Shown: positions 19,858 through 29,325 of the stretch, one piece after another | Layout of the letters: every line of letters begins with the position of its first letter | How positions within the stretch are numbered: position 1 is the first letter of the stretch | NCBI RefSeq assembly: GCF_013372285.1 | Contig: NZ_CP054301.1 | Location: 3,624,001-3,688,000 of the forward strand | Direction: 5' to 3' | Length of the DNA: 64,000 bases | Origin: Marinomonas primoryensis | GTDB taxonomy: Bacteria > Pseudomonadota > Gammaproteobacteria > Pseudomonadales > Marinomonadaceae | The notes under the pieces: model-generated | What the model was told of the DNA's origin: nothing | Seen by the model: only the letters and a program-made list of their open reading frames with translations | The model's database searches: none | Program-made: the position numbers and the translations under genes

Positions 19858-19925
19858 AAAGCCACAAGTAACACCCTCACAAAGGGTTCGCGTCAGTGTC
19901 GATATCATGCGCTGCTTGTGGCTTT
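19858..19925. other. Long stem-loop downstream of pgpA, possible terminator or small RNA
   Basis: AAAGCCACAAG (19858-19868) pairs perfectly with CTTGTGGCTTT (19915-19925). The 46-base interior holds a second small hairpin (ACCCT/AGGGT). A-rich on one side and T-containing on the other, so it may terminate pgpA on the minus strand; the large structured loop is unusual for a plain terminator. The rest of the gap (19644-19960) holds only the repeat. Confidence 0.45.
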
Positions 19926-19960
19926 ATTCTACAAAATTACATGTCTACGAAGTAAACGAT

Positions 19961-20443
19961 TTAAAAAACGAAATGGACCAAGGCTTGGAGTACAACAAAC
20001 GACATTAACCCCGCCAGAACGTCATCAAACATAATACCAAAGCCACCATGGACGTGTTTATCCACCCAAGAAATCGGCCAAGGTTTCAAAATATCAAATA
20101 AACGAAAAAGCACAAAACCCAACACAATATAAAACCAACCCGCAGGCGCCAGAAACATGGTGATCCAGAAGCCAACAAACTCGTCCCAAACAATACCTGC
20201 ATGATCATGCACGCCCATATCTTTAGAGGTTTTACCACACAGATAAATACCCACTAACGAGGTAACCACCAGCATCACTAGATATTCCGTGGTGCTTAAA
20301 TCCTGTAGAAGCCAGATAAAGATAGGAACGGCGGCTAATGTACCAAAAGTTCCAGGTGCTTTGGGAGCGGCACCAGAACCAAGGCCAAAAGCCAAAAAAT
20401 GTATCGGATTACGCCATACAGACGCTGGGGCAGAATTTGCCAT
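19961..20443 (-). CDS. pgpA: Phosphatidylglycerophosphatase A
   Basis: 160 residues, membrane enzyme that dephosphorylates phosphatidylglycerophosphate to phosphatidylglycerol. N-terminal GLGSGAAPKAPGTFGTLAA and VWDEFVGFWITM are PgpA signatures, and FRLFDILKPWPI plus MFDDVLAGL complete it. Follows thiL by 33 bases, the classical thiL-pgpA pair. Confidence 0.95.
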   Translation of the reverse strand: MANSAPASVWRNPIHFLAFGLGSGAAPKAPGTFGTLAAVPIFIWLLQDLSTTEYLVMLVVTSLVGIYLCGKTSKDMGVHDHAGIVWDEFVGFWITMFLAPAGWFYIVLGFVLFRLFDILKPWPISWVDKHVHGGFGIMFDDVLAGLMSFVVLQALVHFVF

Positions 20444-20476
20444 GAAACCATTACCTATTCGTTAAATTAAAAAAAA

Positions 20477-21430
20477 TTAGAAGTGTTGCCAACCCGTTAT
20501 TTCACCATCATAGTTTGGAATCACAAAACCACTTTCGACAATCTCACCGACTTTGGTACAAGGCAAACTAAGCGTTTGAGTAATCAGTGCAATCTCGGTC
20601 GCTTGTTCTTTTGGGGCGGTAAAACACAGTTCATAATCATCACCGCCCGTTAACGCTAATATGAGCGCAGACTCTGGCTGCCATTGCTTTAACTCAGCGG
20701 ACATTGGCAAGCAAGCCGCATCGATCGTCGCGCCGACACCTGAGGCTTTTAGTATATGCTGGATATCTTGAGCAAGGCCATCGGAAATGTCCATCATGGC
20801 ATGCACTACGCGCTTCAGCGCCATACCCACAATCAATCTCGGTTTAGGCCGCCAATAACGATCATAAAAATAATCAAAGCGCTCACTCGACACTTGCAGC
20901 TCACCCGTGACAATCGGCACGGCAGCCGCGGCGTCGCCAAGTAGCCCCGTAACATAAATATCATCCCCGACTTTTGCTGCGCTACGCTTTACGGCCAAAT
21001 CTGGTTCCACATAGCCATGTACTTGCAGAGTAATCGTTAACGGCCCTTTTGTTGTATCGCCACCCACCAGCGCCAAGCCAATCGGTTCCGCCAGTTCCGC
21101 CATACCTTGCGCTAAACCAGCCAACCATTGCGGATCGGATTCAGGAATGGTCAGGCCTAGGGTAAAGAACGCTGGTTTCGCCCCCATTGCGGCCAAATCA
21201 CTGACGCACGTTGCCACCGCACGATAACCAATATCGACTGGGTCTGCGTCGAAAGGAAAGTGTCGCCCTTCGACCAAGGTATCCATCGAGAATACTAAGC
21301 TTTGCCCTTGTGGCACTTGGATCTGAGCACAATCGTCACCAATGCCCAACAAAAGATCGCCACGCCCCTGCGTACTCGCCATCACCGACGCTTGAAAGAT
21401 GTTTTGTATCAACTCGAATTCTTTCAACAC
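20477..21430 (-). CDS. thiL: Thiamine-monophosphate kinase
   Basis: 317 residues of the PurM/ThiL fold. ThMP + ATP to thiamine pyrophosphate. Motifs GIGDDCA near the N-terminus, SMDTLVEGRHF, GLVGGDTTKGPL-like ALVGGDTTKGP, and MDISDGLAQD, all of the family. Transcribed with pgpA. In many relatives nusB lies directly upstream; here DUF6172 and an MFS gene separate them. Confidence 0.95.
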   Translation of the reverse strand: MLKEFELIQNIFQASVMASTQGRGDLLLGIGDDCAQIQVPQGQSLVFSMDTLVEGRHFPFDADPVDIGYRAVATCVSDLAAMGAKPAFFTLGLTIPESDPQWLAGLAQGMAELAEPIGLALVGGDTTKGPLTITLQVHGYVEPDLAVKRSAAKVGDDIYVTGLLGDAAAAVPIVTGELQVSSERFDYFYDRYWRPKPRLIVGMALKRVVHAMMDISDGLAQDIQHILKASGVGATIDAACLPMSAELKQWQPESALILALTGGDDYELCFTAPKEQATEIALITQTLSLPCTKVGEIVESGFVIPNYDGEITGWQHF

Positions 21431-21555
21431 TCTGTCCTTTTATTGTCTTCGCAGGATACATTCACCGCTTAAAATACTGACAAGAGGATACCGTATTGTC
21501 ATAACGATGTCAGAGACAAAAGCGGAAGACGTCATTCATGATGCTGTACAGCAGG

Positions 21556-21600
21556 CACAAAAAAAGCAGATCGCTCGACGGCTGATCTGCTTTTTTTGTG
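21556..21600. terminator. Strong bidirectional terminator
   Basis: Perfect 17-bp arms: CACAAAAAAAGCAGATC (21556-21572) and its complement at 21584-21600, with an 11-base loop. On the minus strand it lies 27 bases after the DUF6172 stop and ends that gene. Confidence 0.88.
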
Positions 21601-21626
21601 TTTAATTGTTGGCTGGAAGTGGCGTT

Positions 21627-21923
21627 TTAATCTTCTTCTGAACGCTTAGCACGTGTCTTTGGTATTGCCACTACTTCAAGGTAAAAAGACTTCCAATGTT
21701 GACTTTGCGCAGCGCTAATATTGGTATTAATGTCACCTTCGTGAATCGCTCTCGCCTTGTCTGCCGTTTGACCAAACTTGCAACTAAATCCCCAAAAATC
21801 CACGCCTTCAGGCAAGGCTTTGTTGCGCTCTTTTTTGATGTACTGCTTCACTTCGTTTTTAGCCGCTTCAATTAAGCGCTGGTAAGAAAGCTTGGGGTGA
21901 GATAGAGCAAACGTCTTTTTCAT
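21627..21923 (-). CDS. DUF6172 family protein
   Basis: 98-residue basic soluble protein. MKKTFALSHPK at the start, EVKQYIKKERNKALPEGVDF and FSCKFGQ in the middle are recalled features of the DUF6172 family (alternate name for a small conserved gammaproteobacterial protein). No function is known. Single gene with its own terminator. Family name rests on memory. Confidence 0.7.
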   Translation of the reverse strand: MKKTFALSHPKLSYQRLIEAAKNEVKQYIKKERNKALPEGVDFWGFSCKFGQTADKARAIHEGDINTNISAAQSQHWKSFYLEVVAIPKTRAKRSEED

Positions 21924-22135
21924 TGGAATCCTAAAAATTTTGGGTAAGGCAGCGTAACAGCAACCTTAATAACCACATATGATAGCGGTTTAAGCGGAAT
22001 GCAGCCATGAATATGAGTGATTAGAAGCATTTTTCCTTGGTCTATTCACAACCTGAAGAAAAATTATCGTCATGGTTATAGAGTCAGAGCATTATAGAAA
22101 CTGAAACGCTATTTTTTCGCATACTATGACTCGAT

Positions 22136-23440
22136 CTAAGGACGCTTGTTTGAGTGGTCTTCCATTTCTGCTTCTATTTCTGCTTTGGCTTCGCGCTCGG
22201 CTTCCGCATGATCGGCTGCCCATTCACCCGCCGCTTCAACGGCTACAGGTGAGGCGGTAGGTAAAACACCTAAGTAGCTCTCAGTTTCTGCCACCGGAAC
22301 AGCCAAACTCTTCTGCATCATACAATAGAACGCATAAAGCGCGATGGCACAAAAAGTCACACCAAGCACGAGCCAAAACGCGAACGGACCTACCTCTTGC
22401 ATCGCCCACCCAGTGACTAATGGCCCCGCGATAGCACCCAACCCGAAGGTAAAAACGAGCCCGCCAGACGCAGAAGACATATCACTGGCCGAAAGAGAGT
22501 CGTTGGTATAGGCCAGAAAAAGGGCATAAAGCGGCGTTGTAACCCCACCGGCGAAGAAAGCGGCTACCATTAAGGCCCAAGGACTGCCGGCCGTGAACCA
22601 CCCCAACGCACAGGACAAGCCCCCGACACAAGACGCCACAAAAATCAGCTTGCGTCGATCCATCCGGTCCGAAAGCCAGCCAATAGGGTATTGCATTAAG
22701 AGCGCACCAGCGAACAGCATCGCAATGAACAGCGCGATATTGTTCGCAGTTAGCCCTATCTGACTACCAAAGACTGCACCCATACCCGATTGGGTCGCAT
22801 AAACGCTACCCAATAGGAAAATCCCCACCGTGCCGAGTGGCGAACTCACGAAGAGAGATCGCAGTGGCATTGGTCGTGCCACTTCAACGGCTGGAACAGA
22901 GGAAACAGAAAGAAGGATGGGCGCAAAAGAAACCGACACAAGGATCGAGGCACAGATGAAGAGCACTGACGTTCCTGCATCACCCAATGTGAGTAACCCC
23001 TGCGCTCCGATGATACCCAGTGTTTGTGCAATCATGTAAACCGACAGCACCTTGCCACGAGTCTCATTGGTGGTGGCATCGTTCAGCCAACTCTCCGCAG
23101 AAACGTAGATACCCGACATGCAAAAACCCACGAGCAACCGAAGCAACACCCAAGCCCAAGGCTCGGTCACTAGAGGAAAAGCAATTAACCCCGCCGACAT
23201 AAAGCTGCCTAGCGCGGCAAAAACACGCACATGCCCTACACGACGGATAAGCGAAGGGGTAAGGCGCGCGCCTGAAAGGAAACCCATGAAATAACCCGAG
23301 GTGACTATCGCTAGCTCTGCGGATGAAAACCCCTCGATCCCACCACGCAAACCGATAAGTGTAAAATGCATGCCGTTGCCCAGCATAATAAGCACGATGC
23401 CGAGTAAAAGTGCCCAGACCCTAAACAAAACTTGGATCAT
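22136..23440 (-). CDS. MFS transporter, YcaD-like
   Basis: 434 residues, 12 predicted membrane helices, with GYFMGFLSG in helix 2 and the loop motif GWLSDRMDRRK between helices 8 and 9 that marks MFS carriers. The C-terminal tail (about 40 residues) is rich in Glu/Ala/Lys (EREAKAEIEAEMED) and cytoplasmic. Similar to YcaD/YfkF-type uncharacterised carriers; the substrate is unknown. Confidence 0.82.
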   Translation of the reverse strand: MIQVLFRVWALLLGIVLIMLGNGMHFTLIGLRGGIEGFSSAELAIVTSGYFMGFLSGARLTPSLIRRVGHVRVFAALGSFMSAGLIAFPLVTEPWAWVLLRLLVGFCMSGIYVSAESWLNDATTNETRGKVLSVYMIAQTLGIIGAQGLLTLGDAGTSVLFICASILVSVSFAPILLSVSSVPAVEVARPMPLRSLFVSSPLGTVGIFLLGSVYATQSGMGAVFGSQIGLTANNIALFIAMLFAGALLMQYPIGWLSDRMDRRKLIFVASCVGGLSCALGWFTAGSPWALMVAAFFAGGVTTPLYALFLAYTNDSLSASDMSSASGGLVFTFGLGAIAGPLVTGWAMQEVGPFAFWLVLGVTFCAIALYAFYCMMQKSLAVPVAETESYLGVLPTASPVAVEAAGEWAADHAEAEREAKAEIEAEMEDHSNKRP

Positions 23441-23776
23441 AAAACATCCTAATCATAACGCTTTTATAAAAGGGTTAGATAAACCTGTTAAACAACAACT
23501 CAGCAAACATTGGTGCTTATTTTATAAACACAAACATTTCTCTTTAAATGACCAATCGCTTTCAACATATACCTTTCTAACAATAGCTTTTGCTAGAAAG
23601 TGACCCGTCAAAATTAAGAAGATACTTAGAAATAATATAGGACTTAAATTTATAGTGATTGCTTGTCATGTTACCGACTAACACCGCCATAATTTTGCCC
23701 ACTAACGTCGCTCAGTTCGACTCAGCCTTTTGGGCACTTGTCACCTTGAAGCACAACTTAAAGCAATGTATTAGAC
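23441..23776. other. Intergenic gap, no feature seen apart from the adjacent terminator
   Basis: Stretch upstream of the MFS gene and downstream of nusB. AT-rich, no open frame with credible similarity on either strand. The MFS promoter must be near 23450-23550 but no clean consensus is seen. Confidence 0.4.
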
Positions 23777-23827
23777 ATAAAAAAGCCCTCGCCTTATCGC
23801 TGCTTGGCGATAATAACGAGGGCTCTT
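23777..23827 (-). terminator. Terminator of nusB
   Basis: Two stacked stems: AGCCCTCG (23784-23791) with 23817-23824, and inside it TTATCGC (23794-23800) with 23807-23813. On the minus strand a T6 tract follows, 25 bases after the nusB stop. Confidence 0.85.
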
Positions 23828-23851
23828 AGCTATCTTTCGATAGCGATGTTT

Positions 23852-24355
23852 TTATTTAGCTAATCGGCGTTCAGCGATTTCTTCGCGACGAACACGTTGT
23901 GCTAGTTTGTCTAGAATGCCGTTAACGTACTTGTGGCTTTCCGTTGCGCCAAAACCTTTTGCTAATTCAACGCTTTCGTTGATCGCTACGCGGTATGGCA
24001 CGTCTAAACGCTGTGACAATTCAAATGAACCAATACGCATGATGGCCAATTCAATTGGGTCTAGTTCGCTCAATGGGCGATCTAATAACTCTTCAAACAA
24101 GTTATCCAATTTTTTCGCGCTGGCAGTAACGCCTTGCAAAATTTCACGGAAGTAGACTTTGTCGCAAGAATCCATGTCCTGATCCATCACGAACTGGGTT
24201 TCAATCTCGCTAACCGCAGATTGATTCATCTGCCATTGGTAGACCGCTTGTAATGCCAAACGACGAGAAGCACTGCGTAATTGCGAACGTGAAGGCTTCT
24301 TTTCCTTGCGTTTTGGTGCTGGAGTTTGGTCGTTTGTTGTTTCCACTTCGCTCAT
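23852..24355 (-). CDS. nusB: Transcription antitermination factor NusB
   Basis: 167 residues. Binds boxA RNA with NusE (S10) for rRNA antitermination. The all-helical family motifs RSASRRLALQAVYQW, DPIELAIMRIGSFEL and AINESVELAKGFG are present. A charged 25-residue N-terminal extension (TTNDQTPAPKRKEKKPSR) precedes the core. Own promoter probably in the 24356-24558 gap. Confidence 0.95.
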   Translation of the reverse strand: MSEVETTNDQTPAPKRKEKKPSRSQLRSASRRLALQAVYQWQMNQSAVSEIETQFVMDQDMDSCDKVYFREILQGVTASAKKLDNLFEELLDRPLSELDPIELAIMRIGSFELSQRLDVPYRVAINESVELAKGFGATESHKYVNGILDKLAQRVRREEIAERRLAK

Positions 24356-24558
24356 TTTTCGCCTCAGTTGTCCAGACTACGCCGCCTTATGGGCTGACGT
24401 TTTTCGCCTGTTTGGAAGTACCTGTTTTGTCTATTAGGCGTTCTAATAAACAACACCTACGGTCATTATGGCCAAAGGTACAAATATACTATTTATCTTG
24501 GCCGGCGATTATAGCAATTTTTATTCTACGTTTCTTGGCAAAGTTCTCTAAATATCGT

Positions 24559-24589
24559 TAAGAAAACACGGTTTCCCGTGATTTTCTTA
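24559..24589 (-). terminator. Terminator of ribD
   Basis: Near-perfect hairpin: TAAGAAAACACGG (24559-24571) against 24576-24589 with one extra base, a GAAA-like loop on the minus strand. It lies 35 bases after the ribD stop; the T-rich 3' arm gives it terminator character. Confidence 0.65.
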
Positions 24590-24623
24590 AAAAAGACTGA
24601 GAAAGCAATCACTCACGTCTCGT

Positions 24624-25790
24624 CTATTCTTCTACGCCATCATCAAAGTCGTCGCCAAAATCGTCATCTAGGTAGTTTGGTTGATAAACCAAGCGTAAAT
24701 CTTGCCCTATTTGGCTCACCGACTTAAGTTCTAGTTCGACGGCTTCATCTATCGTCTCTAATGGTAGTTGAAATAATGGTCGTGCGCTGGAGCCAAGTAA
24801 TTTTGGTGCCATGTAGACCACAATTTCATCGACCAAACCCGCTTGTAAAAAACCTCCCGCCAATTCCGAGCCCGTTTCTAACAAGACCTCGTTGATTCCA
24901 GCGTCAGCGAGCTGTTCCATTGCGTCTAACAAGTCTAAACGGCCGTCTTCGCCGCGCGGCGAAAAACGAACCGTGACACCTTTTTTCTTCAATGCTTCCA
25001 AATGCTCGATTTCTAGATCATCTTCAACACAAAACACACAGGCCTGATCGCTTGGATATAGAATTTTTGCTTCTGGAAGAATAGACAATGCGGTGTCCAT
25101 GATGACGCGAAGTGGCTGACGAACCGTTTTTGCGGCGGCTTCTTGGTCGTCGCTGTCGATACGAACCGTCATGCTTGGATTGTCCATTAGGACAGACCCA
25201 ATACCCGTGACAATCGCATCACTTTGAGCGCGTAATCGTTGCACATCAAGGCGCGCTTCTGGCCCCGTAATCCATTGACTTTCGCCAGATTCCATTGCCG
25301 TACGACCATCTAAACTCATGGCCAGCTTCACTCGAATGAAAGGAAGCCCTTCGCGCATGCGTTTTACAAAACCAGGGTTTAACGCTTCGCAATCGGCTTC
25401 TAACACTGGACCGATGACGTCGATACCTGCTTTTTTGATTTTCCCTAAGCCACGCCCAGAGACTTCTGGATTCGGATCTTGCATGCCATAAACAACACGA
25501 GCGACACCCGCTTTGATCAAGGCATCCGCACACGGCGGTGTTTTGCCATGATGACTACAAGGTTCTAATGTCACATACGCGGTTGCGCCTGCGACATCCT
25601 GTTTCGCATCGACCAGTGCATTCACTTCGGCGTGACCTTCTCCGGCTTTTAGGTGAAAGCCTTGTCCGATAATCTGCTCGTCTTTGACCAACACACAACC
25701 CACTCGTGGATTTGGGTGAGTGGTATAAAGACCTTTTTGCGCAAGTTGAATGGCTTTTGCCATCCAATGTTCGTGGTTACTCACTGTCAT
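24624..25790 (-). CDS. ribD: Bifunctional riboflavin deaminase/reductase
   Basis: 388 residues. Deaminase domain 1-150 with the zinc motif GHAEVNAL and [11 protein letters not shown]; reductase domain 155-370 ([24 protein letters not shown]). Catalyses two early steps of riboflavin synthesis. A short acidic tail ([14 protein letters not shown]) is unusual and of unknown use. Start overlaps the nrdR stop by four bases, so the two are coupled. The usual neighbours ribE, ribBA and ribH are absent here. Confidence 0.95.
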   Translation of the reverse strand: MTVSNHEHWMAKAIQLAQKGLYTTHPNPRVGCVLVKDEQIIGQGFHLKAGEGHAEVNALVDAKQDVAGATAYVTLEPCSHHGKTPPCADALIKAGVARVVYGMQDPNPEVSGRGLGKIKKAGIDVIGPVLEADCEALNPGFVKRMREGLPFIRVKLAMSLDGRTAMESGESQWITGPEARLDVQRLRAQSDAIVTGIGSVLMDNPSMTVRIDSDDQEAAAKTVRQPLRVIMDTALSILPEAKILYPSDQACVFCVEDDLEIEHLEALKKKGVTVRFSPRGEDGRLDLLDAMEQLADAGINEVLLETGSELAGGFLQAGLVDEIVVYMAPKLLGSSARPLFQLPLETIDEAVELELKSVSQIGQDLRLVYQPNYLDDDFGDDFDDGVEE

Positions 25791-26278
25791 GATTTGTCTT
25801 CTTTAGGAGATTCTAGGGCGTCGGCGCTGTGGCTTTCTAGGCGATCTATCGCTTCGCGGAATTCGCTGATGTCTTTGAAGCTTCGATACACAGAAGCAAA
25901 GCGAACATAAGCGACCTGATCCAGACGTTGTAATTCTTCCATCACCGCTTCACCCGTCCAACGAGAAGGCAGTTCTCGTTCACCAGTGGCTTGCATTTTC
26001 TCTTTGATACGAGAGATCGCGGTTTCGACGGCTTCGATACTGACGGGGCGTTTTTCAATGGCTTTAATAATGCCATTGCGCAACTTGTCTTCATCAAAGG
26101 GTTCACGACTGCCGTCACTTTTGATCAATTTTGGCATTTGTAACTCGGCCACTTCGAACGTGGTGAAGCGTTCTTGGCAATGGTTACAGGTACGGCGACG
26201 ACGAACTTGTGCGCCTTCAGAAACCAGTCGAGAATCCACTACTTTAGTATCTTGAGTTCCACAAAAAGGGCATCGCAT
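25787..26278 (-). CDS. nrdR: Transcriptional repressor NrdR
   Basis: 163 residues from ATG at 26278, giving the family start [13 protein letters not shown]. Zinc ribbon with CxxC pairs (CPFC, CNHC), RRRRTCNHC, then an ATP-cone domain ([20 protein letters not shown]). It represses ribonucleotide reductase genes by sensing ATP/dATP. The upstream in-frame start at 26344 would add 22 residues that are not conserved. Confidence 0.96.
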   Translation of the reverse strand: MRCPFCGTQDTKVVDSRLVSEGAQVRRRRTCNHCQERFTTFEVAELQMPKLIKSDGSREPFDEDKLRNGIIKAIEKRPVSIEAVETAISRIKEKMQATGERELPSRWTGEAVMEELQRLDQVAYVRFASVYRSFKDISEFREAIDRLESHSADALESPKEDKS

Positions 26279-26439
26279 AGTGCTTCCAATATCGCTAATT
26301 TGATGTAAAAATGCCTGAGTATAGGCCGTCATTTTCTGGCTCAAATCATACCAATCTCGCCATCATTTAGCTACCGAGCTACTGCGAGCGTTTCATCATT
26401 TTGTTTCATCAAAGAATGGATAAGGTCATAGGGAAGTTT

Positions 26440-27345
26440 ATGCCACTTGCAGAACTATCAGGTTTGGTTGCTGCGCTTTGCTGGACCATTTCAAGCTTAA
26501 TGGCGCCGGGGCTCATACAACGTTTTGGCACCATGCGGTTCAATACCGTGAGAATCATGATCGCCAGTGTCATTCTGCTGTTTATCAGCTTAGTAACTCA
26601 GCGATTTAACGCTTCATTATGGCTGCATGTTGACCTTATTATACTGTCAGGGGTGCTGGGTATTTTTCTTGGCGATACCATGTTGTTTACCGCCGTTCAT
26701 CGTCTTGGTCCACGGCGTACTGGGGTTATTTTTGCCACGAATGCGCCCATGTCGATTCTGCTCGGCTGGTTATTTCTCAATGAGCATCTCTCGCTGAATC
26801 AACTCTTCGCCTGTGGCTTAGTGTTAAGCGGGGTTGTTATCGCCATATTGTTTGGTAAGCGGCAAAGCCTTCATGCTTGGGAACAAACCAAAGGCAAACT
26901 GAGCGTCGGTATTTTGATGGCGCTCGGCGGCGCACTGGGTCAAGCCAGCGGAGCACTGCTCAGCAAACCCGCGCTATTGGATGGTGCAGACCCTATCGCC
27001 GTCTCTGCTTTGCGAGTCACCACGGGGGCGGTAGCCCTTATGTTGGCTTACGGATTGTTTTACCGACACAGACAACCCGAACACGCCATTCCATTTTCGC
27101 AGCTCACTCGACAGGACTTCATCGGTATTGCCGCTCTCGCCACAATTGGCATGGTCATTGGTATGAGCGTTTTGGTATGGGGCGTTGGCAACGCCAATGT
27201 TGGTATTGTCACCACACTTTCGGCGGTGGTTCCCGTACTTATTCTACCGGGATTGTGGGTTACCACGGGTCAAAGGCCAACATTTGGCGCTTGGCTTGGT
27301 GCGATTTTAGTAGTGACAGGTGCGGCTCTGATTATTCTTCATTAG
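26440..27345 (+). CDS. EamA/DMT family transporter
   Basis: About 301 residues, ten predicted helices in two EamA repeats, LGDTMLFTAVHRLGPRRTGVI in the first repeat and GVGNANVGIVTTLSAVVPVL in the second. Metabolite exporter of unknown substrate. ATG at 26440 has AGGGA six bases upstream; the frame opens earlier with a TTG at 26401 that lacks a good ribosome site. Confidence 0.8.
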   Translation: MPLAELSGLVAALCWTISSLMAPGLIQRFGTMRFNTVRIMIASVILLFISLVTQRFNASLWLHVDLIILSGVLGIFLGDTMLFTAVHRLGPRRTGVIFATNAPMSILLGWLFLNEHLSLNQLFACGLVLSGVVIAILFGKRQSLHAWEQTKGKLSVGILMALGGALGQASGALLSKPALLDGADPIAVSALRVTTGAVALMLAYGLFYRHRQPEHAIPFSQLTRQDFIGIAALATIGMVIGMSVLVWGVGNANVGIVTTLSAVVPVLILPGLWVTTGQRPTFGAWLGAILVVTGAALIILH

Positions 27346-27459
27346 CCTTAGCTGTGCTATTCTTAGCGCACTCGTTTCGTTTGGCTCGTCATCGATTTGC
27401 CGACCTTCATTTGGCAACCATGACGTGTATTTTCAATCATTCAATAAGTTGACTCTTTT

Positions 27460-29121
27460 ATGGCTCAGTTTGTATACAGCATGCATCGCGTTGGGAAAGT
27501 CGTTCCACCTAAACGCGAAATTCTTAAAGACATTTCTCTTTCTTTCTTCCCTGGCGCTAAGATCGGTGTTTTGGGTCTTAACGGTTCTGGTAAATCGACG
27601 CTTTTACGTATTATGGCGGGCGTTGATACAGAACATAACGGTGAAGCACGTCCAATGCCGGGTATTAAAATCGGCTACTTGGAACAAGAACCTCACCTTG
27701 ACCCAACCAAAAACGTACGTGGCATTGTTGAAGAAGCCTTCGAAGAAGTTATCACGGCGATGGCTCGCTTAGACGCGGTTTACGCAGAATATGCCGAACC
27801 CGATGCCGACTTTGATGCACTGGCAAAAGAACAAGGTCAACTTGAAGCTTTGATCGAATCGAAAGAAGGTCACAATTTAGAACGCGCGTTAGAAGTCGCT
27901 GCTGACGCTCTTCGCCTTCCACCTTGGGAAGCCAGCGTTGAGCATCTTTCTGGTGGTGAACGTCGTCGTGTCGCGCTTTGTCGTCTATTGCTAAACAAGC
28001 CAGACATGATCCTTCTGGACGAGCCGACTAACCATTTGGACGCCGAATCGGTTGCTTGGCTAGAGCGTTTCTTGAAAGATTATCCGGGCACCGTTGTGGC
28101 GATTACCCATGACCGTTACTTCCTAGACAACGCCGCAGGCTGGATTTTGGAATTGGACCGTGGACACGGTATTCCATACGAAGGTAACTACTCTTCTTGG
28201 TTAGAGCAGAAAGATGCTCGACTACAGACTGAAGCAAAACAACAAGCTTCCCATCAAAAAGCCATCAAATCGGAGCTTGAATGGGTTCGTCAAGGCGCCA
28301 AAGGTCGTCAATCTAAATCTAAATCGCGTTTGGCTCGATTCGAAGAAATGAATTCACAAGAATTCCAAGATCGTAACGAAACCAACGAATTGTACATTCC
28401 ACCAGGGCCACGTCTTGGTAGCAAAGTCATCGAAATTGAAGGCGTGAGCAAAAGTTTCGAACACAAGATGCTACTAGAAGACTTCAACATGGTGGTGCCA
28501 CAAGGCGCGATCGTTGGTGTGGTAGGCGGTAACGGTGCGGGTAAATCGACTCTGTTCAAAATGATCGCTGGCACGGAAAAACCTGATACAGGTACGGTAA
28601 CAATAGGCGAAACCGTCCAACTGGCTTACGTGGATCAAATGCGTGAACTCGATGGGGACAAAACTGTCTTTGAAGAAATCGCTGACGGCCAAGACATGAT
28701 CACGGTGAACAACTACAAAGTTGTATCTCGCGCTTACATCGGTCGCTTTAACTTCAAAGGGTCAGATCAACAAAAACTCGTTAAACATTTGTCTGGTGGT
28801 GAGCGTAACCGTTTGCACCTTGCAAAACTGCTTAAAGAAGGCGGCAACGTATTGCTGCTGGATGAGCCGACCAACGACCTTGACGTTGAGACATTGCGTG
28901 CATTGGAAGACGCGTTACTGGCCTTCCCTGGTTCCGCGATTGTTATTTCCCATGACCGTTGGTTCCTAGACCGTATCGCGACACACATTCTAGCGTACGA
29001 AGGCGACTCAAAAGCCGTCTTCTTCGAAGGCAACTACGCAGAATACGAAATCGACCATAAGAAACGTACTGGTAACGACGCAACACCAACGCGTATCAAA
29101 TACAAACGTATTGATGCGTAA
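27460..29121 (+). CDS. ettA: Energy-dependent translational throttle protein EttA
   Basis: 553 residues, ABC-F protein. Two ABC domains: Walker A GLNGSGKST and GGNGAGKST, signature LSGGERRRVAL and LSGGERNRLHL, Walker B LLLDEPTNHLD-like and LLLDEPTNDLD. The arm and linker (about 245-310) are of EttA type. It binds the ribosomal E site and gates the first steps of translation by the ATP/ADP ratio. Own terminator at 29158-29186. Confidence 0.96.
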   Translation: MAQFVYSMHRVGKVVPPKREILKDISLSFFPGAKIGVLGLNGSGKSTLLRIMAGVDTEHNGEARPMPGIKIGYLEQEPHLDPTKNVRGIVEEAFEEVITAMARLDAVYAEYAEPDADFDALAKEQGQLEALIESKEGHNLERALEVAADALRLPPWEASVEHLSGGERRRVALCRLLLNKPDMILLDEPTNHLDAESVAWLERFLKDYPGTVVAITHDRYFLDNAAGWILELDRGHGIPYEGNYSSWLEQKDARLQTEAKQQASHQKAIKSELEWVRQGAKGRQSKSKSRLARFEEMNSQEFQDRNETNELYIPPGPRLGSKVIEIEGVSKSFEHKMLLEDFNMVVPQGAIVGVVGGNGAGKSTLFKMIAGTEKPDTGTVTIGETVQLAYVDQMRELDGDKTVFEEIADGQDMITVNNYKVVSRAYIGRFNFKGSDQQKLVKHLSGGERNRLHLAKLLKEGGNVLLLDEPTNDLDVETLRALEDALLAFPGSAIVISHDRWFLDRIATHILAYEGDSKAVFFEGNYAEYEIDHKKRTGNDATPTRIKYKRIDA

Positions 29122-29157
29122 TTCTATTTAATAGGATTGCTTGGTTTGAATGGAAAG

Positions 29158-29186
29158 CCGCTTACAGTGATGTAAGCGGTTTTTTT
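29158..29186 (+). terminator. Terminator of ettA
   Basis: CCGCTTAC (29158-29165), loop of six, GTAAGCGG (29172-29179), followed by seven T. Lies 37 bases after the ettA stop. Confidence 0.92.
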
Positions 29187-29213
29187 AAGGCTCAAAATAT
29201 ATTCAACGAACAT

Positions 29214-29252
29214 AAAAAAGCCCACTGACTTCCAATAACAGGAGTAGCGGGC
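29214..29252 (-). terminator. Terminator of the SIR2-HerA operon
   Basis: On the minus strand GCCCGCTACT (from 29252) pairs with AGTCAGTGGGC, with one G:U and one bulge, followed by six T. It lies about 74 bases after the herA stop. Confidence 0.7.
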
Positions 29253-29325
29253 GTTGTTACCAGTAATGCTATATCCACGTATTAAACATGTCAACTTAGC
29301 TTCACAATAGGGAAACTGTTAACTA

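Noticed and set aside
21508..21605. Plus-strand small frame MSETKAEDVIHD... overlapping a terminator
   Set aside because: Its C-terminal half is the terminator hairpin itself and no ribosome site precedes it.
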